Positions 46,340 to 55,852 of a DNA stretch of 58,204 bases are shown here, one piece after another. The DNA lies in NCBI GenBank assembly GCA_027488845.1, contig JAIYBC010000021.1:1-58204 (forward strand), written 5' to 3'. A program made the translations under genes and the position numbers. Under the pieces are notes generated by a model, which worked only from the letters and a program-made list of their open reading frames with translations, was not told where the DNA came from and made no database searches. Each line of letters begins with the position of its first letter. The first letter of the stretch is position 1. This stretch comes from Verrucomicrobiales bacterium. Lineage in GTDB: Bacteria > Verrucomicrobiota > Verrucomicrobiia > Limisphaerales > UBA9464.

Positions 46340-49300
46340 ATGATGAAGAATCCAGATCGCTTCTCCGGTCCGACAAAAACCTCTGAACGGATCAGTGATG
46401 CCATCGGAAGAATCCGCAGCCTTGCCGTCGCCACCTGGGCCATTTGCCTGGGTCTTGTCTTCGGGCCCGTCGTCGGCAGGACCCAGAGTGCGACGGTCCC
46501 AACCGTCCTGCTTCGGAGCCCGCTGACGAACGTCTCCACCGTCATCCAGCCACAGGTTGGACCGTCGGGAACCACGACCCTGGCTTCAGGCGCCTTCGTG
46601 GAGTCGGCGGGGTTCACGGGAGCACGCTGCGTCCAGGCGGACGACCGCATCACCTATCCGATTGGTGCGCTGGGGCCGACGTTCCCCGCCGCGGGTGAGC
46701 TCGAGTTCTGGTTCCTGCCTGGCTACGCGGTCGAGGACGACGACGTGAATCACGTCCTCTTCTCGATCGGCGACATCTACGGTGCGCCCCGGATCGAACT
46801 GCGTGAAAGCGGCTCGTTGAACCTCACCGTGGTGATTCCGGGGCCGAACGGTTGGACCAACCTGACCGTCAGCAGCGACTACCGCAGGCCCCTTTGGCAA
46901 GCGGGACGATGGGTTCACCTCCGGGTCGCATGGGATCCGGGCCAAGCCGAGGACAGCCTGCGCGTGCTGGTGGACTCGCGCCGGGTCCACGGCATGAAGG
47001 TGCCCGGCGGATGGTCGGTCACCGGCTGGGACGACGACGTTCAACTGAACATCGGTTCCGGACTGGCGGCGGTCAGCCCTGGCGTTTCCGAGGGCCAGTT
47101 CCCGGCCGGAGGCAGCATCCGCGACCTGGTCGTGAGAAGCGGCCCGTCCCAGTTCGAGGAGTTGCCCTACGAGCCCGGAGGAGGAGGAGCTGGTGGTGGC
47201 GGCGGTGGTGGTATTGGCGGTGAGATCGATCCCGTGGATCCCGCTCCAATCCCGGACCCGGTGCCGATCACCAACACCGTGCCCGCGAACCTGGGCTGGA
47301 ACGTGCCGCAGATGGCGCCTCCTGCGCCGAGCCCCCTGGGCCGCAACCTCGACCTGCCATTGAGGGTGAAGGAGGTTGCAGGCACCGGCGTGACCAATTT
47401 CCCGGTGTCCGTCGTGGTGCCCCTGCCCTATGGACATTTTCAGGACGCGGCCGGACTCCGGGTGTTGGATCCAGGCGGGATCGAGGTACCGGCGCAGTTT
47501 GAGGTGCTGAACCGGCACTGGAACAAGGACCGCTCGATCCGCCACCTCCAGGTCCTGTTCGACGCGACCGTCGGCGCCTTCGCCGGGGCAGGCACCGGCA
47601 CCGGACAGGCGGTCTACCGACTCGTCAGCGGGCGGACCGCGGACCCAGTGGAACCATCGGGTGGAAGGTTGGAAATCAGCGATGCCGGCGGAGTCGTCGA
47701 GTTTCGAACGGCAGGGCAGATCTTCCGGGTCCGCCGCTCACCGCTGTCCATCGAGACGCCTCTCGGCAACCTCGACGGACGGATGCTCGCGCGTCAGGGG
47801 GACGTCGACGTCCTCCAGGAATCCTTCCGGCGCGATCCAGCCGACATCCAGGTCGCCGTCGAGGAATCAGGCCCGCTTCGGGCGGTGGTTCGCCTCGCGG
47901 CGCCGACCCTCTACCTGTCACCCACCAACCACGTCCATGGCTGGGCGCTGCGGCTGACGGCGTTCGCCGGCAAGCCGTTCCTGAAGGTGGACTTCCAGCT
48001 GCAGAACAGTGCGATCAACCGGACGTACTCGCGGCCGCTCTACTTCGAATCCTACGAACTCGCCCTGCGCCTTCCGTTGCCGGCCGCCGCCCGCGCGGTC
48101 CGGTCCCGTGAACGGGCCGACGACCCGGCCGGACTGGGACCGCTGTTGGGTGCCGGACTGCTGGCGGAGGAAGCCGTCCAGGTCCTCTACCGGAACTTCG
48201 AGCAGCAGTGGCCGAGCGGGATCGCCCTGGATGGGGACGGACTCCTGCGAATCGAACTGTGGCCGGCCTGGAGCAGCCAGCGCCAGGGCGACGAACTGAG
48301 CGCGACCGGCCTGCACTGGTTGGACGACATGCAGCACACGGTGAAGGAATTCGTGCTGAACTTCGGCCCGCTCGGGTCGGATTCCTCCGCGGTCCTCGCC
48401 CGACAGTTCCAGTTCCCGCCGGTGGTCGCCTTGCCCTACGCGTGGTATGCCGACACACGGGTCACCGGCGACCTCGGTGGGCATTTCCCAACGCCGCCGA
48501 CCAACCTGCCGGCGTCGGATCGTCGCCTGCCGGACTACCAGACCTACGGCGGCCGGTATCAGCCGGCCGCCCCCGGAACACCGCTTTCAGCGCTCCTCGG
48601 AGTGAACCGGTTCGGTCTCGACGAGATGCGACGCATCGCCACCTCGATGGCCGGCGACTGGCCCTACAGCGTCAACCGCTTCCTGCTGTCCGGCGATCCG
48701 GCGGACTATTTCTACGGGGTGGATTTCGCCATGGCGGAACTGAACATCCGCCCACAATGGCTGGCGGGCTACCGGTTCGGGCGCGACTACAACCGCATCC
48801 GGCCGTCCGAGAATCCCTACCTGCCCGACGCCAGCCAACCGGACCAAGTACGCAACTGGCGCCGCTTCATCGCCAATGGCCGCCCGAAGCTGGACGTCGG
48901 CACGACACCCGGAGCCGGTGCCTATCTCCCGTCCACCACCCCGAACGCCTATGCCCGCGACGACGAACACAGCTGGATCTACCACGTCGACGAGGCCTAC
49001 CAATTCTCCGGGAACCCTTGGTTGCGCGACTGGCTCGCCTTCATGGGAGAGTTCCGGAAGACAAGGCTCAACCAGCTGGATCCGTTCCCGGACATGTCCG
49101 CCCGTGCACTCGGGCACTCCCTCGCCCAGGCCGTCGCGTCCTACAAGGCCACAGGCGATGGGACGCTGCTGGTCTCGATGCGGAACTTCATCCACCGACA
49201 CTTCCAGTTCGTCGACGAAACCGCCCCTCCGGCCGCTCCCTTCCGTGCCGACACCAGCTTCCTCCATCGGGGCACGGGCGGCCGGGCGTACTACATGGGA

Positions 49301-49915
49301 GGCGGTGGTCCAACCAGCCTGGAGGCCCCGTTCCAGATCGGCTTTCTCTCCCGGGCCCTGATCAACTACCTGGAGGAACTCGGCGAACCCGATCCCTACG
49401 CCCTCGCGATTGTCGGCGGTTTCGTGAACTGGAACCACCTCTACGCGAACTACGGCTACTACCAGGATGCCATCACGGTGAACCCGGACACCGACGGCTC
49501 AGCCATGAGTCTCGTGGACCCGTCGCTCTGGCTCTACCTGAAGAACGGCGACACCACGCTGCGCGAGCATGCGTTGCGCTTCGTGAACGGGGGTTGGGGA
49601 ACACCCCGCGAGTTCGCCTCACTGGCTCCCTACGTGGATCTCCGCCGTTGGTCGGGCGATTACAACGGCCGCCTCGCCAGCCTCGTGATCTCCCTGCCGG
49701 AAACTTCCGCCACTGTGCGGATAGCACTTCGGGAAGGTCTGCCCGACCTCTTCGTCCTCGGTCCCGCAGAGCGGGCCTTGATCCTCGAGTCCAGCACCGA
49801 CCTGCGGAGCTGGGAGGAGTTCCGCCGTGTTCTCGGCCGTGGCCCGACGGAACCGGTCCGCGTCCAGATTCCGGCGACGGAACAGAACCGCTTCTGGCGC
49901 ATTCAAAAACCATGA
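46340..49915 (+). CDS. Secreted LamG plus exo-rhamnogalacturonan-lyase-like protein
   Basis: A 1,191-residue secreted protein. The signal peptide core 'SLAVATWAICLGLVFGPVVG' follows a longish basic lead; the first of two adjacent ATGs is chosen. About 117-257 is a LamG/concanavalin-like domain ('ELEFWFLPGY', 'WVHLRVAWDPG'). A Gly-rich linker follows near 276-294, then a Pro/Asp segment. About 336-434 matches the RIFT-barrel N-domain of PcRGLX/YetA-type lyases ('LPLRVKEVAGTGVTNFPVSV', 'PAQFEVLNRHWNKDRSIRHL'). The following 700 residues fit an alpha/alpha toroid with repeated aromatic helices ('HSWIYHVDEAYQFSGNPWLR', 'RALGHSLAQAVASYKATGDG'). The end, 'ALILESSTDLRSWEEFRRVL', is a short domain shared by many verrucomicrobial exoproteins. 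Likely acts on pectin-type or other acidic polysaccharides outside the cell; substrate unproven. Confidence 0.78.
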   Translation: MMKNPDRFSGPTKTSERISDAIGRIRSLAVATWAICLGLVFGPVVGRTQSATVPTVLLRSPLTNVSTVIQPQVGPSGTTTLASGAFVESAGFTGARCVQADDRITYPIGALGPTFPAAGELEFWFLPGYAVEDDDVNHVLFSIGDIYGAPRIELRESGSLNLTVVIPGPNGWTNLTVSSDYRRPLWQAGRWVHLRVAWDPGQAEDSLRVLVDSRRVHGMKVPGGWSVTGWDDDVQLNIGSGLAAVSPGVSEGQFPAGGSIRDLVVRSGPSQFEELPYEPGGGGAGGGGGGGIGGEIDPVDPAPIPDPVPITNTVPANLGWNVPQMAPPAPSPLGRNLDLPLRVKEVAGTGVTNFPVSVVVPLPYGHFQDAAGLRVLDPGGIEVPAQFEVLNRHWNKDRSIRHLQVLFDATVGAFAGAGTGTGQAVYRLVSGRTADPVEPSGGRLEISDAGGVVEFRTAGQIFRVRRSPLSIETPLGNLDGRMLARQGDVDVLQESFRRDPADIQVAVEESGPLRAVVRLAAPTLYLSPTNHVHGWALRLTAFAGKPFLKVDFQLQNSAINRTYSRPLYFESYELALRLPLPAAARAVRSRERADDPAGLGPLLGAGLLAEEAVQVLYRNFEQQWPSGIALDGDGLLRIELWPAWSSQRQGDELSATGLHWLDDMQHTVKEFVLNFGPLGSDSSAVLARQFQFPPVVALPYAWYADTRVTGDLGGHFPTPPTNLPASDRRLPDYQTYGGRYQPAAPGTPLSALLGVNRFGLDEMRRIATSMAGDWPYSVNRFLLSGDPADYFYGVDFAMAELNIRPQWLAGYRFGRDYNRIRPSENPYLPDASQPDQVRNWRRFIANGRPKLDVGTTPGAGAYLPSTTPNAYARDDEHSWIYHVDEAYQFSGNPWLRDWLAFMGEFRKTRLNQLDPFPDMSARALGHSLAQAVASYKATGDGTLLVSMRNFIHRHFQFVDETAPPAAPFRADTSFLHRGTGGRAYYMGGGGPTSLEAPFQIGFLSRALINYLEELGEPDPYALAIVGGFVNWNHLYANYGYYQDAITVNPDTDGSAMSLVDPSLWLYLKNGDTTLREHALRFVNGGWGTPREFASLAPYVDLRRWSGDYNGRLASLVISLPETSATVRIALREGLPDLFVLGPAERALILESSTDLRSWEEFRRVLGRGPTEPVRVQIPATEQNRFWRIQKP

Positions 49916-49952
49916 ACCTCACCAGCTCGGTCCTTCCGGGTTCCGACGGCCC

Positions 49953-49976
49953 CTTCAACGCTTCAACGCTTCAACG
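49953..49976. repeat. 8-bp tandem repeat, three copies
   Basis: CTTCAACG occurs three times in a row, followed by a diverged fourth copy (CTTCATCA). It lies between the lyase-like gene and the 3' end of the first large permease gene. Related TTGAAG/CTTCAA motifs recur on the other side of that permease gene. Confidence 0.85.
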
Positions 49977-50009
49977 CTTCATCATCCCTTCCACCGCGGC
50001 CGCCCATCC

Positions 50010-52418
50010 CTACTCCGCCCTCAACGCCACCATCGGGTCCACCTTCGCCGCACGCCGCGCGGGCCACCAGCAAGCGAACAGCGCCACCGCGGCCAGGAGC
50101 ACCGTGACCCCACCGAAGGTCGGCGGATCCGTCGGCTGGATCTCGAAGAGCAGTCCGGACAACGCCCGTGCCACCGCCAGCCCGCCGACCAACCCGATGA
50201 GGATCCCCGCCAGGGTCAATCCCATCCCCTGGCGCAGGACGAGGACGAGCACGTCCTCGAGCTTCGCGCCAAGCGCCATGCGGATGCCGATCTCCTGGAT
50301 CCGTCGGGACACGGAGTAGGCCATGACCCCGTAGATCCCGGTCGCGGCCAAGACCAGGGCAAGGAGGGAGAATCCCGCCAGCAACTGGGCCTGAAGACGA
50401 CGGTCGGCCAGGTTCTCCGCGAGCAGGCTTTCGAGCGGTCGGACCGCGTCGAGCGGAAGGTTCGAGTCCACGGCCGCCACCGCCGCGCGGAGCACCGGAC
50501 CCATCGTCGCGGGATCCTGCCGCGTCCGGACCACCAGCGAGGCATACCCCCAGCACCGCTGAGAAAACGGCAGGAACACCTCGGGCTCCGGCGGCTTGGA
50601 CGCTCCTTCCGACCGGACATCCCCGACGACGCCCACGATCTGGAGCCAGGTGTTGGTCCCGCCCTCGATATTGAATCGTGTCGTGGGGATCTCATCCGGA
50701 GGGGTCTTGGGGAAATAGCGCTTCACGAAGGCCGCGTTGACCACGGCCACCGGGATCGAGTTGGTGGTGTCTCCGGAACCGAAGTCGCGTCCGCGCAACA
50801 GCGGGATCCGCAGCGTCGGGAAGTAGTCCTGGGAAACCTGTCGGTAGTTGGCCTCGGTGGAGTCCGTGCCCGAGGAGCGGCCCCGGCCTTCGATCTCGAA
50901 GGTGACCTTCGAGCGCATCGCCCCCTGGGGAAGCCCGAACACGGCCCCGGCCGCCTCGACTCCGGGCTGGGCCTTGAGTCGCTCGAGGACCTGCTGGAAG
51001 ACGGCAGCCTGCCTTCCCTCGGTCGGATAGGCGGACTCGGGCAGGAGGAGGTTGGCCGTGGCGATCCCCTCGGCGCGGAAACCCGGGTCCACCTCCTGGA
51101 GCTTGATGAAGCTGCGCAGGAGAAGTCCGGCCCCGGCCAGGAGCACCATCGAAAGGGCGACCTCGGCGACCACCAGCGAGGCCCGGTACCGGTTGCGTCG
51201 AAGGCCTTCCGATCCGCTGCGGCCACCGTCCTTGAGCACCTCGTTGGCGTCGGACCCCGAGGCCCGGATCGCGGGAACCAGTCCGAACAGCAGGCCGGTC
51301 CCGAGACTCACGCCAAGGGCGAAGAACAGCACCGGGAGGCTGAGCCGGATCTCGTCGGCCCTGGGCAGCAGCTGGGGCGGCAAGGCCCGGAAGACCGCCA
51401 CCCCGGCGTAGGCCAAGAGGATGCCGAAGCCGCCGCCGACGGACGAAAGCGTCACGCTTTCCAGCAGGAGCTGGCGAAGGATCGTCCCCCGCCCCGCCCC
51501 GAGGGCGGCCCGGATGGCGAACTCCTTCCGCCGCGAGGAGGCCCGGGCGAGCAGCAGGTTGGCGACGTTGGCGCAGGCGATGGCCAACACGCAGCCCACC
51601 GCTCCCAGGAGGACCAGCAACGGCATCCGCCTGTCGCCGACGACCTCCTCGTGCAGCGGGACGACGCGGGCGTTGAAGTCCTTCACATCCTCGAAGGCGG
51701 CGGCGATCCGGCCGGCGATTCCCGTCATCTCGACCCCGGCCTGCCCGGCGGCAATCCCAGGCTTGAGCCGCGCAACCACGCTCCAGCCATGGTTGCCGCG
51801 CTGGGTGAGCTCGGATTCGAAGAAGGCCGCTGGAATCCAGACGTCCAGGCTGCGCGACGGATAGCGCATGCGCGACGGCATCACCCCGACGATCGTGTGC
51901 GCTTCGCCGTCCAAGGTCAGCGACCGGCCCAGCACCGAGGCCTCGCCGCCGAAATCCCGCCGCCACATCTCTTCGCTGATGACCGCGACCTGGTGGCGTC
52001 CACGCGCCTCCTCGTCCGTGGTGAAGGAGCGACCGAGGATCGGCGGCACGCCGAGGACGCCGAAGAAACCGCTCGTCACCCGCGCTCCGACGAGACGCCG
52101 GGCTTCGCCCGCGCCGGTGAGGTTGATGTCCACCCACCGGTGGGCCGCCATCTCCGCGAAGGACGAAGCCTGCCGGCGCCAGTCCAGGTAGTTGGCCACC
52201 GAGACCGGAACCCGTTCCACGCCGCGCACCGGGATGGTCTCGTGGATGCGGACAAGCCGGTCCGGCTCCGGGTAGGGGAGCGGTTGGAGGAGGACCGCGT
52301 GGACCACGCTGAAGATCGCCGTGGTCGCCCCGATGCCGAGGGCGAGCGTGAGCACCGCCACGGCGGTGAAGCCGGGGTTCTTCAGCAACTGGCGCAGGGC
52401 GAAGCGGAGGTCGTTCAT
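50010..52418 (-). CDS. ABC transporter permease, duplicated-FtsX (ADOP/MacB-like) 1
   Basis: An 802-residue inner-membrane protein of the ADOP class: two FtsX/MacB units fused. It opens with 'MNDLRFALRQLLKNPGFTAV' and a helix, the class hallmark. It then has a MacB periplasmic domain ('GVMPSRMRYPSRSLDVWIP'), three helices with 'RRKEFAIRAALGAGRGTILR', a short link, a new first helix ('ASLVVAEVALSMVLLAGAGL'), a second periplasmic domain, and a final set with 'RRIQEIGIRMALGAKLEDVL' and 'PARRAAKVDPMVALRAE'. These proteins usually work with a LolD-type ATPase; one lies at 57347-58009. The exported substrate is unknown. A paralogue lies directly upstream. Confidence 0.92.
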   Translation of the reverse strand: MNDLRFALRQLLKNPGFTAVAVLTLALGIGATTAIFSVVHAVLLQPLPYPEPDRLVRIHETIPVRGVERVPVSVANYLDWRRQASSFAEMAAHRWVDINLTGAGEARRLVGARVTSGFFGVLGVPPILGRSFTTDEEARGRHQVAVISEEMWRRDFGGEASVLGRSLTLDGEAHTIVGVMPSRMRYPSRSLDVWIPAAFFESELTQRGNHGWSVVARLKPGIAAGQAGVEMTGIAGRIAAAFEDVKDFNARVVPLHEEVVGDRRMPLLVLLGAVGCVLAIACANVANLLLARASSRRKEFAIRAALGAGRGTILRQLLLESVTLSSVGGGFGILLAYAGVAVFRALPPQLLPRADEIRLSLPVLFFALGVSLGTGLLFGLVPAIRASGSDANEVLKDGGRSGSEGLRRNRYRASLVVAEVALSMVLLAGAGLLLRSFIKLQEVDPGFRAEGIATANLLLPESAYPTEGRQAAVFQQVLERLKAQPGVEAAGAVFGLPQGAMRSKVTFEIEGRGRSSGTDSTEANYRQVSQDYFPTLRIPLLRGRDFGSGDTTNSIPVAVVNAAFVKRYFPKTPPDEIPTTRFNIEGGTNTWLQIVGVVGDVRSEGASKPPEPEVFLPFSQRCWGYASLVVRTRQDPATMGPVLRAAVAAVDSNLPLDAVRPLESLLAENLADRRLQAQLLAGFSLLALVLAATGIYGVMAYSVSRRIQEIGIRMALGAKLEDVLVLVLRQGMGLTLAGILIGLVGGLAVARALSGLLFEIQPTDPPTFGGVTVLLAAVALFACWWPARRAAKVDPMVALRAE

Positions 52419-52526
52419 GGTTGCAGAGGTTGAAGCGGGAAGCGGTTGGAGGGTTGAAGGGGCTGGCGTCGGGCTTCGGGCGTCTTGGTTGAACTCTTCA
52501 GCTCTTCAACCCTTGAACCCCGGTGC
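52419..52526. repeat. Spacer with TTGAAG/CTTCAA repeats and inverted repeat
   Basis: The 108-base gap between the two permease genes is full of GGTTGAAG-like octamers. It contains an inverted repeat GGTTGAA (52487-52493) / TTCAACC (52505-52511) with an 11-base loop. It is the same repeat family as at 49953-49976. Confidence 0.65.
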
Positions 52527-54914
52527 TCATTCGCTTCGCAGCGCCACGAGCGGGTCCACGCGTGAGGCACGGCGGGCGGGGATCCAACACGCGACGAGGG
52601 CGACCGTGAGCAGGAGTCCGCCGGCGAGGGCGATGACGACAGGGGCGTTGGGATCCAGGCCCGGGGTGATCGACGCGAGCAGGCGCGCCAATCCGAGTGC
52701 GCCGAGGCTCCCGATCAACAGACCCACGCCACCGAGCCGGAGCCCACGGCCGAGCACCAGCCAGAGGACGTCGCGAACCTGCGCACCGAGCGCCATGCGG
52801 ACGCCGATCTCGCGGGTGCGCTGTCCAACATAGCTCGCGACCACCCCATAGGTCCCAAGGGCGGCCAGCAAAAGGCCGAGTCCGGCGAAGGCGGCCAGCA
52901 GCCATCCGCCGATCGCAGCCTGGTCGAAGAAGCGGTCGACGGCGGCCCGGACGGCTCCGGCCTCGCTCAAGGGCAGGTCCCGGTCCAACTCCGCCACGAT
53001 CCGACGCAGCGCCTCGGCGGTCACCGATCCGCGCACCGCCAGGACAAGGCCCGACGACGGATCCTGGGCCAGCGGGCGATAGCACTGGAACCGGCTGGTG
53101 GGTTCGCCGGGGTCGGTCGCAGACCGCACGTCCGCCACGACTCCGACGACCTCCTGCCATGCGCCGGCCTGGCCGATCCGGCGTCCCACGGCGGACCCAT
53201 CCGGCCAGCAGGCGCGGGCGAACGCCTCGTTGATCACGACCACATCGGGCCGTTCCGCCGTGTCGAAGGGGCCGAACTCGCGGCCTTCCACCAGCCGGAT
53301 GCCGAGGGTCGCGAAGTAGTCCGGCGACACTGCGGCCAGCCCGCTCAGCGTGCTGGAAACCGCCGTGGAGGAGGCCTCGACCTCCAGGCCCACGTGGCTG
53401 CGCCAACCGGAAATCGGCAGGGAGTTGGCGACGGCGGCGCGTTCCACGCCGGGCAGTGCGGTCAGCCTCTGTCGGAGCCGTTCGACGAACGCACGCTGTG
53501 CCTGGACGTTGGGATAGCCCGCTTCCGGAAGGTTCACCCGGCCGGAGTGCAGGCCGTCGACACGCCAACCCGGGTCGGTGCCGCTGAAGCGGCCGAGGCC
53601 GTCGATCACCAGCCCGGCGCAAACCAGCAGCATGAGCGCGAGCCCGACCTGTCCGACGACCAGGCCGTTGCCCAACCAGGAACGGCGGGATCCGGATCCG
53701 CCGTCGCGGGCCCCCTGCTTGAGGACGGTGTTGAGGTCGGTGCGTGACGCAAGCCAGGCGGGCAGCAGCCCGAAGGCGAGTCCCGAGAGCGTCGCTGCGG
53801 CGAACGCGAACCCGAGAACCGCGAGGTTGAGTTCGAGACGGATCAGCGGCCGACCATCCTCGGTCAACCGATGGAGCAGCCAGCGGTTCGTCCAATGCGC
53901 GAACAACAGACCGAGCAGTCCCCCGAACACCGCGAGCAGCAGGCTTTCCATCATCAACTGGCGGACAAGGCGTCCCCGTGGCGCACCCATCGCTCCCCGG
54001 ATGGCGAATTCACGCGACCGCAGCGCCGTCCGGGCGAACTGCAGGTTGGCCAGGTTGGCGCAGGCGATCAGCAGCACGAAGCCCGCGAGCCCGAGGATCA
54101 TCCAGAGCATCGTCCGGCCGCGCGGGTCCATGCGGGACTTGGCCAGCTCCTCCGCACGCAGGCCGAGGTCCGAGTTGGTCTCCGGATAGGCTTCACGCAG
54201 GCGGGTGGCCAGAAGGGCGAGACCTGCGTTCGCCTGGCCGAGGGTGACGCCGGGCTTCAGTCGGGCGAAGACGTCGAGGTACTGGCCTCCGCGCACCGCA
54301 CCTTCGGCGTCGGTGAATGCCAGCGGACGGAGGATGTCGGCGGAGCTCCATCCCTGGCGGTCCGAGAACTCCGGCGGCATCACGCCGACGACGGTGACCG
54401 ACACGCCGTCGAGCCGAAGGGTGCGCCCGACCATCGCCGGATCCGCGTTGAAGCGTCGCAGCCAGAAGGCGTGGTTCAGGAGCACCACGTCGTCGCGGCC
54501 GGGCTGGATTTCCTCCGGCAGGAAGGCCCTTCCGAGCCGCGGTGCGACGCCAAGCATCGGAAGGAGGTCCCCGCTGACCAGCTCCATGCGCAGGCGTTCG
54601 GCCGGCTGGCCCGCCTCGGAGAGATTGGCCGACCGCGACGTGGTGGCGGCCATGTGGGTGAAGACCGAGTTCTGGCCGCGCTGGTCGAGGAAGTTGGCCG
54701 GTGAATGCGGCCAGCGACGCGAGTGCGGCGAGGTGCGGAAGACGCGCACAAGCCGGTCCGCCTCCGGATACGGCTGGTCCGGCATGAGCATCGAGTGGAG
54801 CCCGCTGAACATCGACGTATTCACGCCGATCCCGAGGGCAAGGGTGAGCACCGCCACGGCGGTGAAGCCGGGGTTCTTCAGCAGCTGGCGGAGCGCGAAG
54901 CGGAGGTCTTGCAT
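52527..54914 (-). CDS. ABC transporter permease, duplicated-FtsX (ADOP/MacB-like) 2
   Basis: A 795-residue paralogue of the neighbouring permease with the same two-unit layout. It begins 'MQDLRFALRQLLKNPGFTAV' and continues with 'LTLALGIGVNTSMFSGLHS'. The first coupling region is 'LRSREFAIRGAMGAPRGRLV'; the second unit has 'GLVVGQVGLALMLLVCAGLV'; the end is 'QRTREIGVRMALGAQVRDVL' and 'PARRASRVDPLVALRSE'. The first 81 coding bases are about 91% identical to those of the neighbour (74 of 81 by my count), while the rest is far more diverged. Probably transcribed with the hydrolase and propeller genes upstream (29-base gap). Confidence 0.92.
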   Translation of the reverse strand: MQDLRFALRQLLKNPGFTAVAVLTLALGIGVNTSMFSGLHSMLMPDQPYPEADRLVRVFRTSPHSRRWPHSPANFLDQRGQNSVFTHMAATTSRSANLSEAGQPAERLRMELVSGDLLPMLGVAPRLGRAFLPEEIQPGRDDVVLLNHAFWLRRFNADPAMVGRTLRLDGVSVTVVGVMPPEFSDRQGWSSADILRPLAFTDAEGAVRGGQYLDVFARLKPGVTLGQANAGLALLATRLREAYPETNSDLGLRAEELAKSRMDPRGRTMLWMILGLAGFVLLIACANLANLQFARTALRSREFAIRGAMGAPRGRLVRQLMMESLLLAVFGGLLGLLFAHWTNRWLLHRLTEDGRPLIRLELNLAVLGFAFAAATLSGLAFGLLPAWLASRTDLNTVLKQGARDGGSGSRRSWLGNGLVVGQVGLALMLLVCAGLVIDGLGRFSGTDPGWRVDGLHSGRVNLPEAGYPNVQAQRAFVERLRQRLTALPGVERAAVANSLPISGWRSHVGLEVEASSTAVSSTLSGLAAVSPDYFATLGIRLVEGREFGPFDTAERPDVVVINEAFARACWPDGSAVGRRIGQAGAWQEVVGVVADVRSATDPGEPTSRFQCYRPLAQDPSSGLVLAVRGSVTAEALRRIVAELDRDLPLSEAGAVRAAVDRFFDQAAIGGWLLAAFAGLGLLLAALGTYGVVASYVGQRTREIGVRMALGAQVRDVLWLVLGRGLRLGGVGLLIGSLGALGLARLLASITPGLDPNAPVVIALAGGLLLTVALVACWIPARRASRVDPLVALRSE

Positions 54915-54943
54915 GGTGGGAGGCGGGGTCGGTTGGTGCGGTC

Positions 54944-55852
54944 CTACCGTTGCGGTCGTGGAGCCAGTTGGGCGAGGGCGCTGCGGACGCCGGCGATGAC
55001 GAGGGCGGGATCCTCGCCAGGCAGGTTGTGGCCGCCGGTCTTGGACTGGATGAGCGTGCTGCGGGTGGAGAGGCGCCGGTACCCGTCCTGGATCGCGGTC
55101 CAGACGGACTCGATGCGCGCCAGGTGTTCGTCGGGCAGGCTCGGGTCGATCTTGAAGCCGGCGCTGTGGGTCAGGATGACGAGGGGCTTGTCGCCCAGGT
55201 CACGCGCACCTTGGATCTGCTCGGCCGTGGCCTTCGGATCGATCTTCTCCGGGTTGGATTCGGGCGTGCCGCGGGATGCGAGATGTTCGCGGACCTTACG
55301 GAGCGTTTCGGTCTCATTGGCGGGTGCAGGACCGAAGGCAGCCAGCCATCGCCGCTCCTGGTCGGGATGTGAGGCGTCGACAAGGACCATGCCGGCGACC
55401 TTGTCGGGGAACCGGCTGGCGAAGATGCGGAGGTGGATGCCGCCGTAGGAATGGCCCACGAGCAGGTAGGGACCGGGAACCGCGGCCTTGGCGAGGATGG
55501 CTTCCAGGTCGGCGGCAACGTCGGCGCCGGTGCGCGGGAGCTTCGGTGCCGGATCGCTCCGCCCCAGGCCGGCGCGGTCGTAGAGCACGACGCGGTTGGA
55601 CTTCGAGAGTTCCTCCACGACGGCATTCCACGAGCCGCTCTCGATCGGCGGCTCCCCCATGCCGGCCTCGATGACGATCGTCGGCGCGCCGCTTCCGCGG
55701 ACGGCCATGTGGAGGTTCCGGCCGCCGATGTCGATCAGCCGCGATGCATCCTCGGCGAGTGCACGCGATGCGAACAAAGCGAGGAGCAGCAGCAGGAATA
55801 TGGGCTTCATGAACAGATGGGGAAAGCGGTCCGGCGCGATGGGGAAAGTCAT
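54944..55852 (-). CDS. Secreted alpha/beta hydrolase
   Basis: About 302 residues from the ATG at 55852, chosen because it overlaps the upstream stop as ATGA; the ATG at 55810 (MKPIFLLLLLALFASRALA) would give a neater signal peptide. The alpha/beta-hydrolase fold is clear: 'IVIEAGMGEPP' (oxyanion region), 'VVLYDRAGLGRSDPAP', nucleophile elbow 'LVGHSYGGIHL' with Ser, 'GMVLVDASHPDQ', and a late His in 'KTGGHNLPGEDP'. Similar proteins are annotated as proline iminopeptidase-like or haloalkane dehalogenase-like hydrolases; the substrate cannot be read from sequence. It would act in the periplasm or outside the cell. Confidence 0.85.
   Translation of the reverse strand: MTFPIAPDRFPHLFMKPIFLLLLLALFASRALAEDASRLIDIGGRNLHMAVRGSGAPTIVIEAGMGEPPIESGSWNAVVEELSKSNRVVLYDRAGLGRSDPAPKLPRTGADVAADLEAILAKAAVPGPYLLVGHSYGGIHLRIFASRFPDKVAGMVLVDASHPDQERRWLAAFGPAPANETETLRKVREHLASRGTPESNPEKIDPKATAEQIQGARDLGDKPLVILTHSAGFKIDPSLPDEHLARIESVWTAIQDGYRRLSTRSTLIQSKTGGHNLPGEDPALVIAGVRSALAQLAPRPQR

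Noticed and set aside
49827-52433. 868-codon plus-strand frame opposite the first permease
   Set aside because: Antisense shadow rich in Arg, Glu, Gly and His; the minus strand encodes a clear ADOP permease.
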